From: Planctomycetota bacterium
GTDB taxonomy: Bacteria > Planctomycetota > Phycisphaerae > UBA1845
Assembly: GCA_024280855.1 (NCBI GenBank)
Contig: JAJRPG010000096.1
Coordinates: 1-64,000 of the forward strand
Direction of reading: 5' to 3'
Length of the DNA stretch: 64,000 nt
The translations under genes and the position numbers were made by a program. Shown in pieces: positions 52,501-62,298 of this stretch (within the stretch, counting starts at the first letter, position 1; each line of letters opens with the position of its first letter). The notes below the pieces were generated by a model. That model did not search any database. It saw nothing but the letters and a program-made list of their open reading frames with translations, and was not told the origin of the DNA.

Positions 52501-52794
52501 CTTTTTTATATCTTCTTCCGCATCGACAAACGCCTGCTGCTGTTTGGCAAGTTGCTGACTGAGCTGGTCCAGGCGATTTTTTTCGTCCTGATTACTTCCA
52601 GCTTGTTTTTCAGACTCTGCTTGAAGACGTGCGATCATTTCCTGCTGCTCGGCGGCGCGCTGCTCGTGCGACTGAAGCCAACCTTGCGACCAACGCTGGA
52701 CTTTATCTGGGTAGGTAAGAAGGTTATCTTCTAAAGTCTGTACAGCGGAGTCTACGGCTGCGACGGCTTCGTCGAGAGATTGTTTTTTTGGCAT
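49579..52794 (-). CDS. Very long coiled-coil protein
   Basis: About 1070 aa dominated by Q/E/K heptads; likely start MPKKQSLDEAV; C-terminal RKVRMLQRLTPNKPIKDLIKQAKK. Confidence 0.8.
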   Translation of the reverse strand: MPKKQSLDEAVAAVDSAVQTLEDNLLTYPDKVQRWSQGWLQSHEQRAAEQQEMIARLQAESEKQAGSNQDEKNRLDQLSQQLAKQQQAFVDAEEDIKKNRSTIEESAAALNHQTTEFEARQKEFSEAEKTLKSEQDNFVKANQKQEADRANLETRLQALAASEASINEKIKGQAIQEKNLAKLESELSAQSQELEKGELALRDKQEQLTAQIEKQNKLGKQLDDRDKEIANATTNRNQAEKAMASKQAELESKHQNLEKQAAQLESQAEKIARQEAVLKTTQNDIAKQNQSSAENEKALQKRESACTQASNELETERAKLTEFAQRCNQRQEQLKQLEDDLSQKDAANNTQRQQIEKQQQSLKVEQETIAKLKNKMSEDDNLLSVRQASLKDAEIALHDRQQVLNKSINDQSVNQKQHDSKTQQWLDKCKIKEQELASLESKHQQRHAELEKESKTITELKASLAKRTNDVDQQEKTLASQQQQLDQSQKQAQAEVEKQKQLIDNMRQEFEKEQAQYQQQQQELKTQQDAWKKQQQVIENEMTKKKQALVRTQEELSTQQKRTDERAKILDEKENSLAATDKDAHNLKASFDVTRKELAQKQADLEKSESQLHSQQDELQRQNKNIQDQQNELAEVAKRQEQEFQAKLSQSVEKQKTLESAFQEKQRALSASQEELASKQKRYDERMKILDEKENSLAATDKDAQGLKASFDVTRKELEQQHVDLAQREKALKTQAATLADQGKSSENHRQNLEQDLQQQRQQLKDEQENIEQARQELSRQKKLVDKVERDNEDQQQKLQQAKSEHEQQLSEYAEQAKQLENRASEQAGQDEEVSVAAQKELAQAAEKLDADRADLEAMMLEIDKREQALESQSSQPSVIGEASQSVENTAMHSAIETFWCGFDFAAMQEPAGPASDPLSEVECDEAVEHEDVQHPEEESLHNPEIEEVDQATAMKAALLAAQAEIDGTDDEPAPGTDTDYSDLLPTSVEIPVKFTGESVANEADDQATAKPTKSKHQELPADLAPEVARKVRMLQRLTPNKPIKDLIKQAKKEKKQTAGSSTSKKRGWFS

Positions 52795-53124
52795 ATCAAT
52801 GCAATCCGGAATTACTTTGTCTTGGCGCTGCTCATGTACATAGCCCAGGGTCAGCGACCTATACAGTCGCCACCATAAGTGTACATTTTGGGGCACGCGA
52901 AGATTAGTTTTTGCATACTCGGACGTTACAAGTTTTTGTCGCGTAACTCATTATTGTAGCGGTAAAACCTTTATGATTACCGGTCCAAGGCAGTTCTTTT
53001 GTTTTCAAATATGTGTTTGATGCTCACCCTGAGTAGATCGTATCGTAAGATTGGCCTGTTGGAACATGGCTCGCTAGCTACGTCGATTGGTCGGCACTGC
53101 AAGGCGGACATGTAGAAGTGCAAC

Positions 53125-54003
53125 TTGTATATTTGGTTCGTAATTGTAAAGAATGGGTTGAGCAACTTCGTGGGTAAACAAGAACACACAAATTGCACAG
53201 AGAGCTTCCCGGATTCGCAAGAATTGCGGTCGATGACTGCCAACGCGCTCGATGCGCTGCGTGGCGCTCAACAACAATTGCACGAACAAATTGAGACGCT
53301 AGATGCCCAGCGTGATCAAATAGACGCCGATCAAGGCCAGCTAAAGTCTGAAAGCGGAGCCATTAGTGAAGCGCAGGAAAAACTCGAAGCAGAATCTGAG
53401 CGGTTAGAGATTTTAGCTAATTCGTTGCAAGATCAAAAACTGAAAATGGAAGCCTCCCTGTCGGGCTTGTCAACGCAAAAGAGCGAGCTTGAAACCAACG
53501 TACAAGAGTTTGAAAATATCCGTAAGCAATGGGAAAGCGAATGCAAAAATCACGCCCAGGCTGTTGTCTTACATGAAAAAAGAGAGCTTGCGCTTAGTAG
53601 TGCTGAAAGTCAACTTAACCAACTTGCCGCGGAAATAGAACCTAAACAAGAAGCACTGGACAAGCGTGAACATGATTTAGAAGCGCGGTCTGGCAAACTT
53701 GAGATGCTGGCTTGTGAGCTGGACGAACGTAGAAAAATGTTAGTCACGATGCAGACCGAGTTAGAGCATAGCCAACAGACTGTATCTTCCCAACGTGAGG
53801 AGTTACTGGCTAGATTGGGTTCGATACACGAAGCACCGACTAGCAGCATGGCTATTCCTCATGAAACGCCACACCAGGAAATACCGGAAGATATAGAGGA
53901 AATCCAATCGCCTTCGGCAAAGCCAAAGCCTGCGGCTAGTGCTGCAACAGATCAGTTTAGGAAATTACGGCGCGACGCTAAGCGGCGCGCTATCGGAGCT
54001 TGA
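53125..54003 (+). CDS. Coiled-coil protein (start uncertain; MTANALDALRG at 53233 possible)
   Basis: Heptad-rich sequence, divergent from the large coiled-coil gene. Confidence 0.7.
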   Translation: MYIWFVIVKNGLSNFVGKQEHTNCTESFPDSQELRSMTANALDALRGAQQQLHEQIETLDAQRDQIDADQGQLKSESGAISEAQEKLEAESERLEILANSLQDQKLKMEASLSGLSTQKSELETNVQEFENIRKQWESECKNHAQAVVLHEKRELALSSAESQLNQLAAEIEPKQEALDKREHDLEARSGKLEMLACELDERRKMLVTMQTELEHSQQTVSSQREELLARLGSIHEAPTSSMAIPHETPHQEIPEDIEEIQSPSAKPKPAASAATDQFRKLRRDAKRRAIGA

Positions 54004-54061
54004 TCGAGACGTAACTCGTATCTAATCGTTTCGTAGACGCATTCCTTCAGGGGATTTCATC

Positions 54062-55117
54062 ATGGCCTTGAGTTTATTTGCAAGAGCAAAGAGTAGATTT
54101 GATTCGTCCAAAACATCAAGGCGAACGGCGGCCCGTAACCGTAAGCCAGCACCTGAACCAATACAAAGGCCCTTCACGCCAGCGCCGCAAAAAACGCATA
54201 GTGATGATCCTGCTAAACGCATGGTAGAGCAAGGTCGATATGCGGTACTCCTTCGCGATGTGTCATACTGGAAAGCGCTAACTCATGGGCAAGACGCCGT
54301 TTGTCAAGCCAGTAACAGTCTTGAGCGACGGATGGCGTTGGTTCCTGCCGGCACCGTTTGCCTGCCATCTACAATCTCGGCGCAGCCTGGTGATGCCGAA
54401 GTTGATGTTGACATTCAGCCATTTTTACTGGATGTCCACGCCGTCACCAATGCACGTTTTCAGGAATTTGTCGATGATGGCGGTTATGACGAACTGGATT
54501 ACTGGCCCGAAGAAATATGGCCTCACTTGATTGAGTTTAAGGATATGACGAGCGATCCTGCGCCGAGATTTTGGCTTCATGGCAGACATAACGCCAATTT
54601 GTCCGATCATCCTGTGGTCGGAATTAGCTGGTACGAAGCGCAGGCCTATTCGTTGTGGATTGGCCAACGATTGCCAACGGAAACAGAATGGCAAATGTCA
54701 GCATGCTGGCACATAAACAGCTCGGCGGACATCATGCGGCGTTTCCCCTGGGGTGACGCGATGGACAATCAGCGATGTAATATATGGTCTACAAAAAATG
54801 GTCAAACGGTTCCCGTCGATAAATACCCACGCGGGGCGGCTCCGAACCAAGTACTTCAACTTGTGGGGAATACCTGGGAATGGACAGACGCGGAATATCA
54901 AATCACTGACGACGAAGGTCGACCGGTGCTTGGCGAAATGCCTATGCAAAGTATTCGCGGTGGTGCGTTTGATACCTATTTTGAATCCCAAGCGACCGCT
55001 CTTTTTAGGACTGGACAAATTGCGTTAGCTAGAACGCCCAATACCGGATTTCGTTGTGCGATGGATTTATCGCAGGCGACTTGGCTAACTGAAGATTCTG
55101 ACGAGACAGGAGAATAA
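54062..55117 (+). CDS. FGE-sulfatase (SUMF1/EgtB-like) domain protein
   Basis: VTNARFQEFVDDGGYDELDYW, HPVVGISWYEAQAYSLWIGQRLPTETEWQ, LVGNTWEWTDAEYQ, GFRCAMDL. Confidence 0.85.
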   Translation: MALSLFARAKSRFDSSKTSRRTAARNRKPAPEPIQRPFTPAPQKTHSDDPAKRMVEQGRYAVLLRDVSYWKALTHGQDAVCQASNSLERRMALVPAGTVCLPSTISAQPGDAEVDVDIQPFLLDVHAVTNARFQEFVDDGGYDELDYWPEEIWPHLIEFKDMTSDPAPRFWLHGRHNANLSDHPVVGISWYEAQAYSLWIGQRLPTETEWQMSACWHINSSADIMRRFPWGDAMDNQRCNIWSTKNGQTVPVDKYPRGAAPNQVLQLVGNTWEWTDAEYQITDDEGRPVLGEMPMQSIRGGAFDTYFESQATALFRTGQIALARTPNTGFRCAMDLSQATWLTEDSDETGE

Positions 55118-55119
55118 CT

Positions 55120-56004
55120 GTGGCTGCAATAGATGCGCAAACCATGCCGGCGACGCTGCCGTGCCTTATCTGTGAATCGAAAAACCCCAGCGAAGCTGTG
55201 GTGTGTAGCGAATGCTGCGCTCCTATGGCTTTGATACACGACGCCCTTTCGCAAGATCGTGATCCGTGCATTGTCACGGTGATCGGCGAAAGTAATGTGG
55301 GGAAAACCGTTTATCTTGGCATGTTGTTAGATATGCTTTCAAAACGCGCGGATGACTTTGAGGCTATTCCCAAAGGGGCGTACTCGGTCAACTTGCAACA
55401 TACGGTAGTTAGCTATCTGAGCGCACGGCAGTTTCCGCCTAAGACCGCTATGGAAGCAGACCTTTGGCAATGGGCGTATTATCAAGTTAGTCGCAGAAAT
55501 GACAGCTCGATAATCTATGATTTGGTCATGCCCGACATGGCTGGTGAGGCTATTGCTGCCGAGGTGTCATCACCGCAAACTTTCAAAGTTATTCGTTCAC
55601 TGCTCGAAAAAAGTAGAGGCGCAGTGCTTTTGGTAGATGCTGCGATGGCTGGTGTTGGCTCGCCGCAACCGGATTTTTTCGCACTGAAACTTATGAGCTA
55701 TATTGATGGTGTCGTAGCAACGGCCCCTAACCAAAAAATTAGTTCGCCGGTGGCTATCGTACTATCAAAATCAGATTATACGCCGGAATCATTTGATAAC
55801 CCCAGAGCCTTTGCGAAAACGAATTTGAACCGACTTTGGAATATCTGCGAGAGCCGGTTTGAGCATTTCGAATTTTTCGCCACCAGCGTGGTCGGAAGCC
55901 TGGGGTTCGGCAGCGACGAATACGAAAACGTCATTCCGTACCCTCTTCATGTGGCGCCGCGCGGCATTATAGAACCTCTTGATTGGGTACTTTCCAAGAT
56001 ATAG
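55120..56004 (+). CDS. Zinc-ribbon GTPase-like protein
   Basis: CLICESKN...CSECCAP zinc ribbon; P-loop VIGESNVGKTVYLGMLLDM; DMAGE; LSKSD. Confidence 0.75.
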   Translation: MAAIDAQTMPATLPCLICESKNPSEAVVCSECCAPMALIHDALSQDRDPCIVTVIGESNVGKTVYLGMLLDMLSKRADDFEAIPKGAYSVNLQHTVVSYLSARQFPPKTAMEADLWQWAYYQVSRRNDSSIIYDLVMPDMAGEAIAAEVSSPQTFKVIRSLLEKSRGAVLLVDAAMAGVGSPQPDFFALKLMSYIDGVVATAPNQKISSPVAIVLSKSDYTPESFDNPRAFAKTNLNRLWNICESRFEHFEFFATSVVGSLGFGSDEYENVIPYPLHVAPRGIIEPLDWVLSKI

Positions 56005-56033
56005 CTAAGTCGCCTGCCATTAGGAGGAATGCG

Positions 56034-57467
56034 ATGCCACTGCACACATTGGTCTGCGACCAGGCTATTTTCACGTCTATCCGAACGCCCATGGGCGAAG
56101 GGTATAGAATAATAGCAGCTAGTAAGGGTTTAGGACCAAAAGATAAACAAGCGATCACCCAGCGCAGTCCTTCACACGATGGGCTTTGTGCGCCGGAAAA
56201 AAATGACGACGTCGAAGATTACGCCCCGCTGGCGGTTTCATTTTATCAACTGCCGAGCGGCCAATTGTGCGTTGCGATTTCATGCTTTGCTGGCGCGGAA
56301 CACACGGGTAGAGGCGGGCAGCGAATTTATACCCACTGCGCAATTTTTCCTTCAGATCAATTTGCAGCCTGCGCTTATAATCCATTCAACATCGCCCAGG
56401 CGATGGTAGATGCCGACCTAACAACGCCCACGCTCAAACCGCCGCCTGCGTTAGAAACATTAACGCTAGAGGTGAATACGTCGCCTACGACACTTGATGA
56501 TACTTGTGCTGAATCGCTGACCAACAACAAGACCTACCTGATAGCCATTGAGCGATTGCTTCGTGATAAAGCGGTTATTGTCAACCTAGACAACGACTGG
56601 CTGGTGGCTACTGAAGCTATCATGATGAGTTTGCCAGGCCCGATGCGCGAGGGCGTGTCGTTTGGCTCTGGACTTCGCTACTCAACAGGTCGCCACTTTG
56701 ATTTGAATATGCTCACGGACAAAACGAATGTGAGCAGAACCCGCAGCGTCGGGCAGCCGCTTGAATACTTTGCGGCTTCGGAGCAAGAGGTCGCGGTCCC
56801 TAAAAATATGTGGATTGATTTTGTGGCTCGCATGTGGGATAGGCAGTCTTTTGAAGTCTTGGCGAAGCGCACCTCGTCTGCGTTTAATAACATGAGCGAA
56901 GAGGGCTGCATGTTCATCGCGCAGATGTATAACACTATCGATACCCTTCAGGAAGCAGAGACTGCGGATATATTACAAGCGGTTCTAAGCACGGCGAACA
57001 AAACGGTTTCGGGCGGGGAAGCTCAATTGCAGCAAGAACTGGTGGATGGCGCTGAGCGCGTACTATACAGGAGATTCAGTCAATCGGACTGGTCGCAATG
57101 TCAGCCCTGCTGGTCGATACTTATGGGTATGGCGCGGGCGTCGGAGATGCACAGCCAGCTTGCGTTCCAATTAATTCCGCTGGCTTTGCAAACTGCTTCT
57201 AAAGAAGATATGCCGCAAGCTTTTATGATGGGTTTGCAAGTCGCACGGATTCTGAAAAATGGCGATCATCAACATGATGGCAGAGATGATTGCGTGGCTA
57301 TGGTCCTTGAGCAGACTAGAAACTGGCTAATGAGCGGCGCGGGTGAAAATATCGAGCGAATTCATAGCCTATGCGACGAGTGGAAAATTGTATGCCCAGT
57401 CATTCCAGTCATCGACGAAATTGCCTCACTTTGTAGAGAAAAGCTAGCCCTACCCACACCGCAGTGA
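56034..57467 (+). CDS. GTPase-associated protein 1 (GAP1)-like protein
   Basis: MPLHTLVCDQAIFTSIRTPMGEGYRIIAASKGLGPKDKQAI N-terminal pattern, directly downstream of the GTPase; AGGAGG RBS. Confidence 0.65.
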   Translation: MPLHTLVCDQAIFTSIRTPMGEGYRIIAASKGLGPKDKQAITQRSPSHDGLCAPEKNDDVEDYAPLAVSFYQLPSGQLCVAISCFAGAEHTGRGGQRIYTHCAIFPSDQFAACAYNPFNIAQAMVDADLTTPTLKPPPALETLTLEVNTSPTTLDDTCAESLTNNKTYLIAIERLLRDKAVIVNLDNDWLVATEAIMMSLPGPMREGVSFGSGLRYSTGRHFDLNMLTDKTNVSRTRSVGQPLEYFAASEQEVAVPKNMWIDFVARMWDRQSFEVLAKRTSSAFNNMSEEGCMFIAQMYNTIDTLQEAETADILQAVLSTANKTVSGGEAQLQQELVDGAERVLYRRFSQSDWSQCQPCWSILMGMARASEMHSQLAFQLIPLALQTASKEDMPQAFMMGLQVARILKNGDHQHDGRDDCVAMVLEQTRNWLMSGAGENIERIHSLCDEWKIVCPVIPVIDEIASLCREKLALPTPQ

Positions 57468-57523
57468 TAATCATGCTGAAGATAGCGTGACAAATTGCAT
57501 CAGCTAGATTACTTTTCTACTTA

Positions 57524-58687
57524 ATGAACGCCATACTCACTGATGCCGAACTGCTAGCTAGGTTAGTTTCCTACGACTCGACTAGCAGCAACAGCAATGT
57601 ACCCATCGCCGATTTTGTTAGCCAATATCTTGAAGATGGTGGCGTTGAAGTTATTCGCAATTTCAATGCCGACAAATCCAAAGTGAATCTTATCGCTCGC
57701 GTTGCAGGTAGAGCGGATGAAAGTAACCACCAAGGTTTAATTCTATCCGGGCATCTTGATGTCGTACCAGCCATTGAAAACGGATGGGAAAGCGATCCTT
57801 TTGAACTTCGTGAAACTGAAGACGCTTACATAGGACGCGGCACTTGCGATATGAAAGGCTTCGTTGCTCTGGCTATTAACACCGTTCGCCAAGCTGTTAG
57901 TCAAAACCATCAACACCCGCTGGTTCTTATTCTGACATTTGATGAAGAGCTAGGCCTGCTCGGCGCACAGCATTTAGCCAAGACCTGGTCTGCTCCTTTT
58001 CCTTGGCCCAGGGCTGCCATTGTTGGGGAACCTACCTCGCTACGGGTGATTCGCGCCCACAAAGGCTGCATGTATATCAATATCAATCTCACCGGAAAAA
58101 GTGCGCATAGCGCTCAGCCACATCTTGGGGTTAATGCCATCGTGCCGGCAGCTAGAATCGTGTCGGAGCTGGATGAATTAAGACATCAATGGTCTACGCA
58201 AACCGTCGATTCGGGTGCGCTGTTTCCTGATGCACCATTTCTAACACTAGACGTAGCCAAGATCGACGGAGGCTCAGCGAACAATATCATTCCCGGTCAA
58301 TGTCGCATAACGATTGGGTTGCGACCACTTCCTGGGCAGGACCGAGACGCACTTATGACTGAGATAACCACAGCAATGAATCGTGGGCTGGATAATGCTC
58401 CGGGCATTACATGTGATCTAGAAATTATTGCGAATTGCCGGCCGGTATTGGTTGACGAAGATGCGCCTATCTGCCAAACGATGTGCGAACTGATGTCACA
58501 GAAAAACGCCGAAGGTGTTTCCTACGCAACCGACGGAGCCATCTTGCAAACGATGGGGATTGATCCAATTATTTGGGGGCCTGGTAGCATTGACGCGGCT
58601 CATAAACCGAACGAGTTTTTGCCTAAAGATGAATTCGTCCAAGCCCGTGAGGTTCTCAATCAACTGGTTGGGCGTACTTGGCATTAA
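57524..58687 (+). CDS. argE: M20 family deacylase, acetylornithine deacetylase-like
   Basis: LILSGHLDVVPAIENGWESDPFELRETEDAYIGRGTCDMKGFVALAINTV, VGEPTSLRVIRAHKGCMYI. Confidence 0.85.
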   Translation: MNAILTDAELLARLVSYDSTSSNSNVPIADFVSQYLEDGGVEVIRNFNADKSKVNLIARVAGRADESNHQGLILSGHLDVVPAIENGWESDPFELRETEDAYIGRGTCDMKGFVALAINTVRQAVSQNHQHPLVLILTFDEELGLLGAQHLAKTWSAPFPWPRAAIVGEPTSLRVIRAHKGCMYININLTGKSAHSAQPHLGVNAIVPAARIVSELDELRHQWSTQTVDSGALFPDAPFLTLDVAKIDGGSANNIIPGQCRITIGLRPLPGQDRDALMTEITTAMNRGLDNAPGITCDLEIIANCRPVLVDEDAPICQTMCELMSQKNAEGVSYATDGAILQTMGIDPIIWGPGSIDAAHKPNEFLPKDEFVQAREVLNQLVGRTWH

Positions 58688-58785
58688 TGCCACCCACAAT
58701 ATTATGTAAGGATTGCCCGCGCGGTGTGAACCGGCTAACCTTCACGGGTTCGCGTATCGATTTTTAGCACAAGGAATCAAGGACC

Positions 58786-60477
58786 ATGGCTAGCCAACTT
58801 ATTGAATGCGTACCTAACTTTAGCGAGGGGCGCGACCTCAGTGTGATTAAGCAAATCACCGATCAAATTGAAAGTGTAGACGGCGTTACCCTACTCGATG
58901 TTGACCCCGGAGCAGCCACCAATCGCACGGTTGTCACAATGGTGGGAGAACCGCAGGCTGTCATCGAAGCAGCTGTTCGTGCAGGACGAAAAGCAGCTGA
59001 GCTTATCGATATGAGCAAGCATCACGGCGAACACCCTCGCTTTGGCATGATGGACGTCTGCCCGCTTGTGCCCATAGCTAACATCACGATGGATGAAACG
59101 GTCGCTCATGCCCATACCCTGGCTAAGCGGTTAGGTGAAGAAGTTGGCCTTACTATTTACTGTTATGAAAACGCGGCGACTAAAGATGAACGACGCAACC
59201 TAGCTACGGTTCGCGCGGGCGAATATGAAGGCCTCAAAGAAAAATTATCGAATCCGCAATGGAAACCGGATTTTGGTCCGGCGGAATTTAACGCACGTTC
59301 TGGCGCTACGGCTGTTAGCGCGCGTGATTTTCTCGTGGCTTATAACATCAATCTCAACACGACCTCTACCCGTCGGGCTAACGCTATCGCATTTGATATT
59401 CGAGAAAAGGGAAGACAAAAACGCTCTGGTGATCCTCTCAACGGACCGCTTGTCAAAGGCGATAATGGTAAAACCGTCTGGACGCCGGGAAGTTTGAAAT
59501 GCGTGAAAGGTATTGGCTGGTTCATCGAAGAATTCGGTATCGCTCAGGTATCGGTTAATCTTACGAATATCAGCGTCACGCCAGTTCACATCGCGTTTGA
59601 TGAATCCTGCGAGAAAGCTCGCGCTCGCGGTGTTCGCGTCACCGGCTCGGAATTGGTTGGCCTAATCCCCTTGCAAGCCATGCTCGATGCGGGCATATAT
59701 TTTCTTCGCAAACAGCAGCGGTCCGTCGGCGTTTCGGATAGCGAGCTAATCAAAATAGCCGTGAAATCGCTGGGGCTGGACGAGCTTTATCCTTTCAAAC
59801 CAGAAGAAAAGATTGTCGAATACGCTATTAATGCTGGCCAACCTAGCGATAGCCCTTTGATCGAGATGACGCTCAAAGGCTTCGTTCACGAGACTGCGTC
59901 GGAGTCGCCAGCGCCGGGCGGTGGTTCCATCGCGGCGTATATGGGGGCTATGGGCGCGGCACTAGCTACGATGGTGGCTAACCTTTCCTCACACAAAAGA
60001 GGCTGGGACGATCGGTGGGAAGAGTTTTCCGATTGGGCGGAAAAAGGGAAGGCGTATCACGATCAGCTACTTAGATTGGTAGACGAAGATACGCATGCGT
60101 TCAATAAGATTATGGACGCCTTTGGTTTGCCTAAAGGGTCTGATGATGAAAAGGCTGCGCGTAAAAATGCGATACAGTTAGCTACGAAACACGCGATTGA
60201 AATTCCGTTTCGTGTCATGCAAACGGCATTTGATTCGATGGAAGTTATCAAAGCGATGGCTGATATTGGCAACCCGAATTCTGTCTCCGACGCCGGTGTG
60301 GGCGCATTAGCCGCCCGGTCTGCTGTGATGGGTGCGCATCTAAACGTCAAAATAAACGCAAGTGACATTGAAGACAAAGCGTGGGTCGAAAATATCCTTG
60401 CAAAAAGTGATGACCTTCAGAAAAAAGCGATAGCGATGGAAAGCGAGATACTAAAAATCGTGGAAGGGAAAATGTAG
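58786..60477 (+). CDS. ftcD: Glutamate formimidoyltransferase / formimidoyltetrahydrofolate cyclodeaminase fusion
   Basis: IECVPNFSEGRDLSVIKQI, DPGAATNRTVVTMVG; C-terminal FVHETASESPAPGGGSIAAYMGAMGAALATMVANLS. Confidence 0.93.
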   Translation: MASQLIECVPNFSEGRDLSVIKQITDQIESVDGVTLLDVDPGAATNRTVVTMVGEPQAVIEAAVRAGRKAAELIDMSKHHGEHPRFGMMDVCPLVPIANITMDETVAHAHTLAKRLGEEVGLTIYCYENAATKDERRNLATVRAGEYEGLKEKLSNPQWKPDFGPAEFNARSGATAVSARDFLVAYNINLNTTSTRRANAIAFDIREKGRQKRSGDPLNGPLVKGDNGKTVWTPGSLKCVKGIGWFIEEFGIAQVSVNLTNISVTPVHIAFDESCEKARARGVRVTGSELVGLIPLQAMLDAGIYFLRKQQRSVGVSDSELIKIAVKSLGLDELYPFKPEEKIVEYAINAGQPSDSPLIEMTLKGFVHETASESPAPGGGSIAAYMGAMGAALATMVANLSSHKRGWDDRWEEFSDWAEKGKAYHDQLLRLVDEDTHAFNKIMDAFGLPKGSDDEKAARKNAIQLATKHAIEIPFRVMQTAFDSMEVIKAMADIGNPNSVSDAGVGALAARSAVMGAHLNVKINASDIEDKAWVENILAKSDDLQKKAIAMESEILKIVEGKM

Positions 60478-60492
60478 ACAACAAGGGGTCAA

Positions 60493-60577
60493 TGCGGCTG
60501 AGAGGAATCGAACCTCCACGGGGTTTCCCCCACTAGATCCTAAATCTAGCGCGTCTGCCAATTCCGCCACAGCCGCA
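60493..60577 (-). tRNA. tRNA-Leu (anticodon TAG)
   Basis: Minus strand TGCGGCTGTGGCGGAATTGGCAGACGCGCTAGATTTAGGATCTAGTGGGGGAAACCCCGTGGAGGTTCGATTCCTCTCAGCCGCA; class II long variable arm. Confidence 0.97.
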
Positions 60578-60670
60578 GCGTCGATCGCCCTAAGCGATTT
60601 ATGAATGGGTCATTATGGCCACTACAGACATTGTCGCAAGAGTCTGCTGGGAGCGATCAATAATTCGCTG

Positions 60671-61837
60671 TTAACCCGCACTAACCCCAAGCTTTCTGGC
60701 TGAATCTAGATAGCTTTCGTAGGCATGACGAACTTCGCCAAGCGTGTCGCCTGCGAATTTTTCCAGAAATGCACGGGCGATTTCAAAGGCTACGACATGC
60801 TCAGCTACTACGCTTGCGGCTGCGACTGCTGCTATGTCGCTTCGTTCATAATCGGAGCGTTGAGGCTGTTTCGTTTCTAAATTTACACTATCCAAGCCGC
60901 GTAATAGCGTACTGATGGGCTTCATCACGCCACGCACGACTATTGGCTGTCCGTTGGTCATGCCGCCTTCCAGGCCCCCGGCTCGGTTGCTGCGGCGCGT
61001 GAATCCTAAGCTGGGCTTGTCTCGTTGACTTTCGTCGTATTCTATTTCGTCGTGGACCTGACTACCTCTTCGTGATGCGCAGCCAAACCCAAGTCCAATT
61101 TCCACGCCCTTGAATGCCTGAATGGAACCGACGGCTTGCATGAGGCGACCGTCCAATTTATCCTGCCATCTCATGCAGCTTCCCAGGCCCGGCGGATGGC
61201 CTTCGACCTTCACTTCGACGATGCCGCCTAGCGTGTCCTTGTCAATCTTGGCTTGTTTTATCTGGGCTATCATGTCTGCGGCGGCCGTGCTATCTGGACA
61301 GTAGGCTTCGTTTTCATCACGCAGCTTTCGCAAATCACTTAGCGACAAGCCATCATCAAGATTGGCCTCGACGCTGCCAACGCGTGTCACATAGCCAACG
61401 ACTTCAATCTCAAACTGTTGCAATAACGACATGACTAACGCGCCGGCTGCTACCCGGGCGGCGGTCTCCCTCGCGGAGGCTCGCTCAAGAATGCTGCGGC
61501 AATCTGTGGTTAGCCATTTTAGACTACCGGCTAAGTCTGCGTGGCCGGGACGTGGGTTCGGCAGGTCTGGAGCGTCGTCTATTCGATAATCTTTATTGTC
61601 GATTTGTAGCATGATGGGTGAACCAATGGTTTGGCCATTGCGCAATCCAGAAAGGATTCGCACCTCGTCGGATTCAATTTTCATGCGCCCGCCACGACCG
61701 TAGCCTCCCTGTCGGCGCTTTAGGGCTGCGTTAACCAAATCAACATCAATACGAATCCCGGCGGGCAAGCCCTCGACCAAGGCGAGGACGGCTCGGCCAT
61801 GAGATTCACCGGCGGTTCTGTAATCTAAGCGTGTCAT
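60671..61837 (-). CDS. aroC: Chorismate synthase
   Basis: RTAGESHGRAVLALVEGLPAG, RRQGGYGRGGRMKIESDEV, RPGHADLAGSLKW, SVVAEHVVAFEIA. Confidence 0.97.
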   Translation of the reverse strand: MTRLDYRTAGESHGRAVLALVEGLPAGIRIDVDLVNAALKRRQGGYGRGGRMKIESDEVRILSGLRNGQTIGSPIMLQIDNKDYRIDDAPDLPNPRPGHADLAGSLKWLTTDCRSILERASARETAARVAAGALVMSLLQQFEIEVVGYVTRVGSVEANLDDGLSLSDLRKLRDENEAYCPDSTAAADMIAQIKQAKIDKDTLGGIVEVKVEGHPPGLGSCMRWQDKLDGRLMQAVGSIQAFKGVEIGLGFGCASRRGSQVHDEIEYDESQRDKPSLGFTRRSNRAGGLEGGMTNGQPIVVRGVMKPISTLLRGLDSVNLETKQPQRSDYERSDIAAVAAASVVAEHVVAFEIARAFLEKFAGDTLGEVRHAYESYLDSARKLGVSAG

Positions 61838-62008
61838 AGCAAATCATTATAATTGCGACATGGCTAAGTGAACAGGGTTCCCCAAAATCAGATAGAAAAT
61901 CATCGCAGGCAAACGCCGTTATGCATGCCTTTTCAAAAAAACCGCGAAGCATAAGATACGGCACGTTCCCATTACTCTACTCATGCGACACATGCTCGTT
62001 CGTCCTTC

Positions 62009-62040
62009 CCCCACCCTTCGGGAGTACCCGAAGAATGGGG
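62009..62040. repeat. Structured dispersed repeat copy A
   Basis: CCCCA-cc-CTTCGGG-agta-CCCGAAG-aa-TGGGG hairpin; second copy at about 63883-63915. Confidence 0.75.
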
Positions 62041-62087
62041 CACCCGGCAGATGAAACATCATTCTCCCGTATGCACCATAGCGATCG

Positions 62088-62270
62088 TTAGACTTGTAGA
62101 TTACTGCTGGCTAGCAGCATATTTACGCCTGCAGTGATTATTCCGTTGACGATATTGCCGGCGGTGTCGGCAAAGGTATTGTCCGGTAAACAGCTCCCGC
62201 TGAAGCCTAGCAACATCGCTTGGCTGACGATGAGCGAACATTTTTTCCACGTCGAAATAGTATTGAACAT
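62088..62270 (-). CDS. Small secreted/membrane protein
   Basis: MFNTISTWKKCSLIVSQAMLLGFSGSCLPDNTFADTAGNIVNGIITAGVNMLLASSNLQV. Confidence 0.6.
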   Translation of the reverse strand: MFNTISTWKKCSLIVSQAMLLGFSGSCLPDNTFADTAGNIVNGIITAGVNMLLASSNLQV

Positions 62271-62298
62271 AAGGGTCTCCTTTGTAGTCATAAATAAA

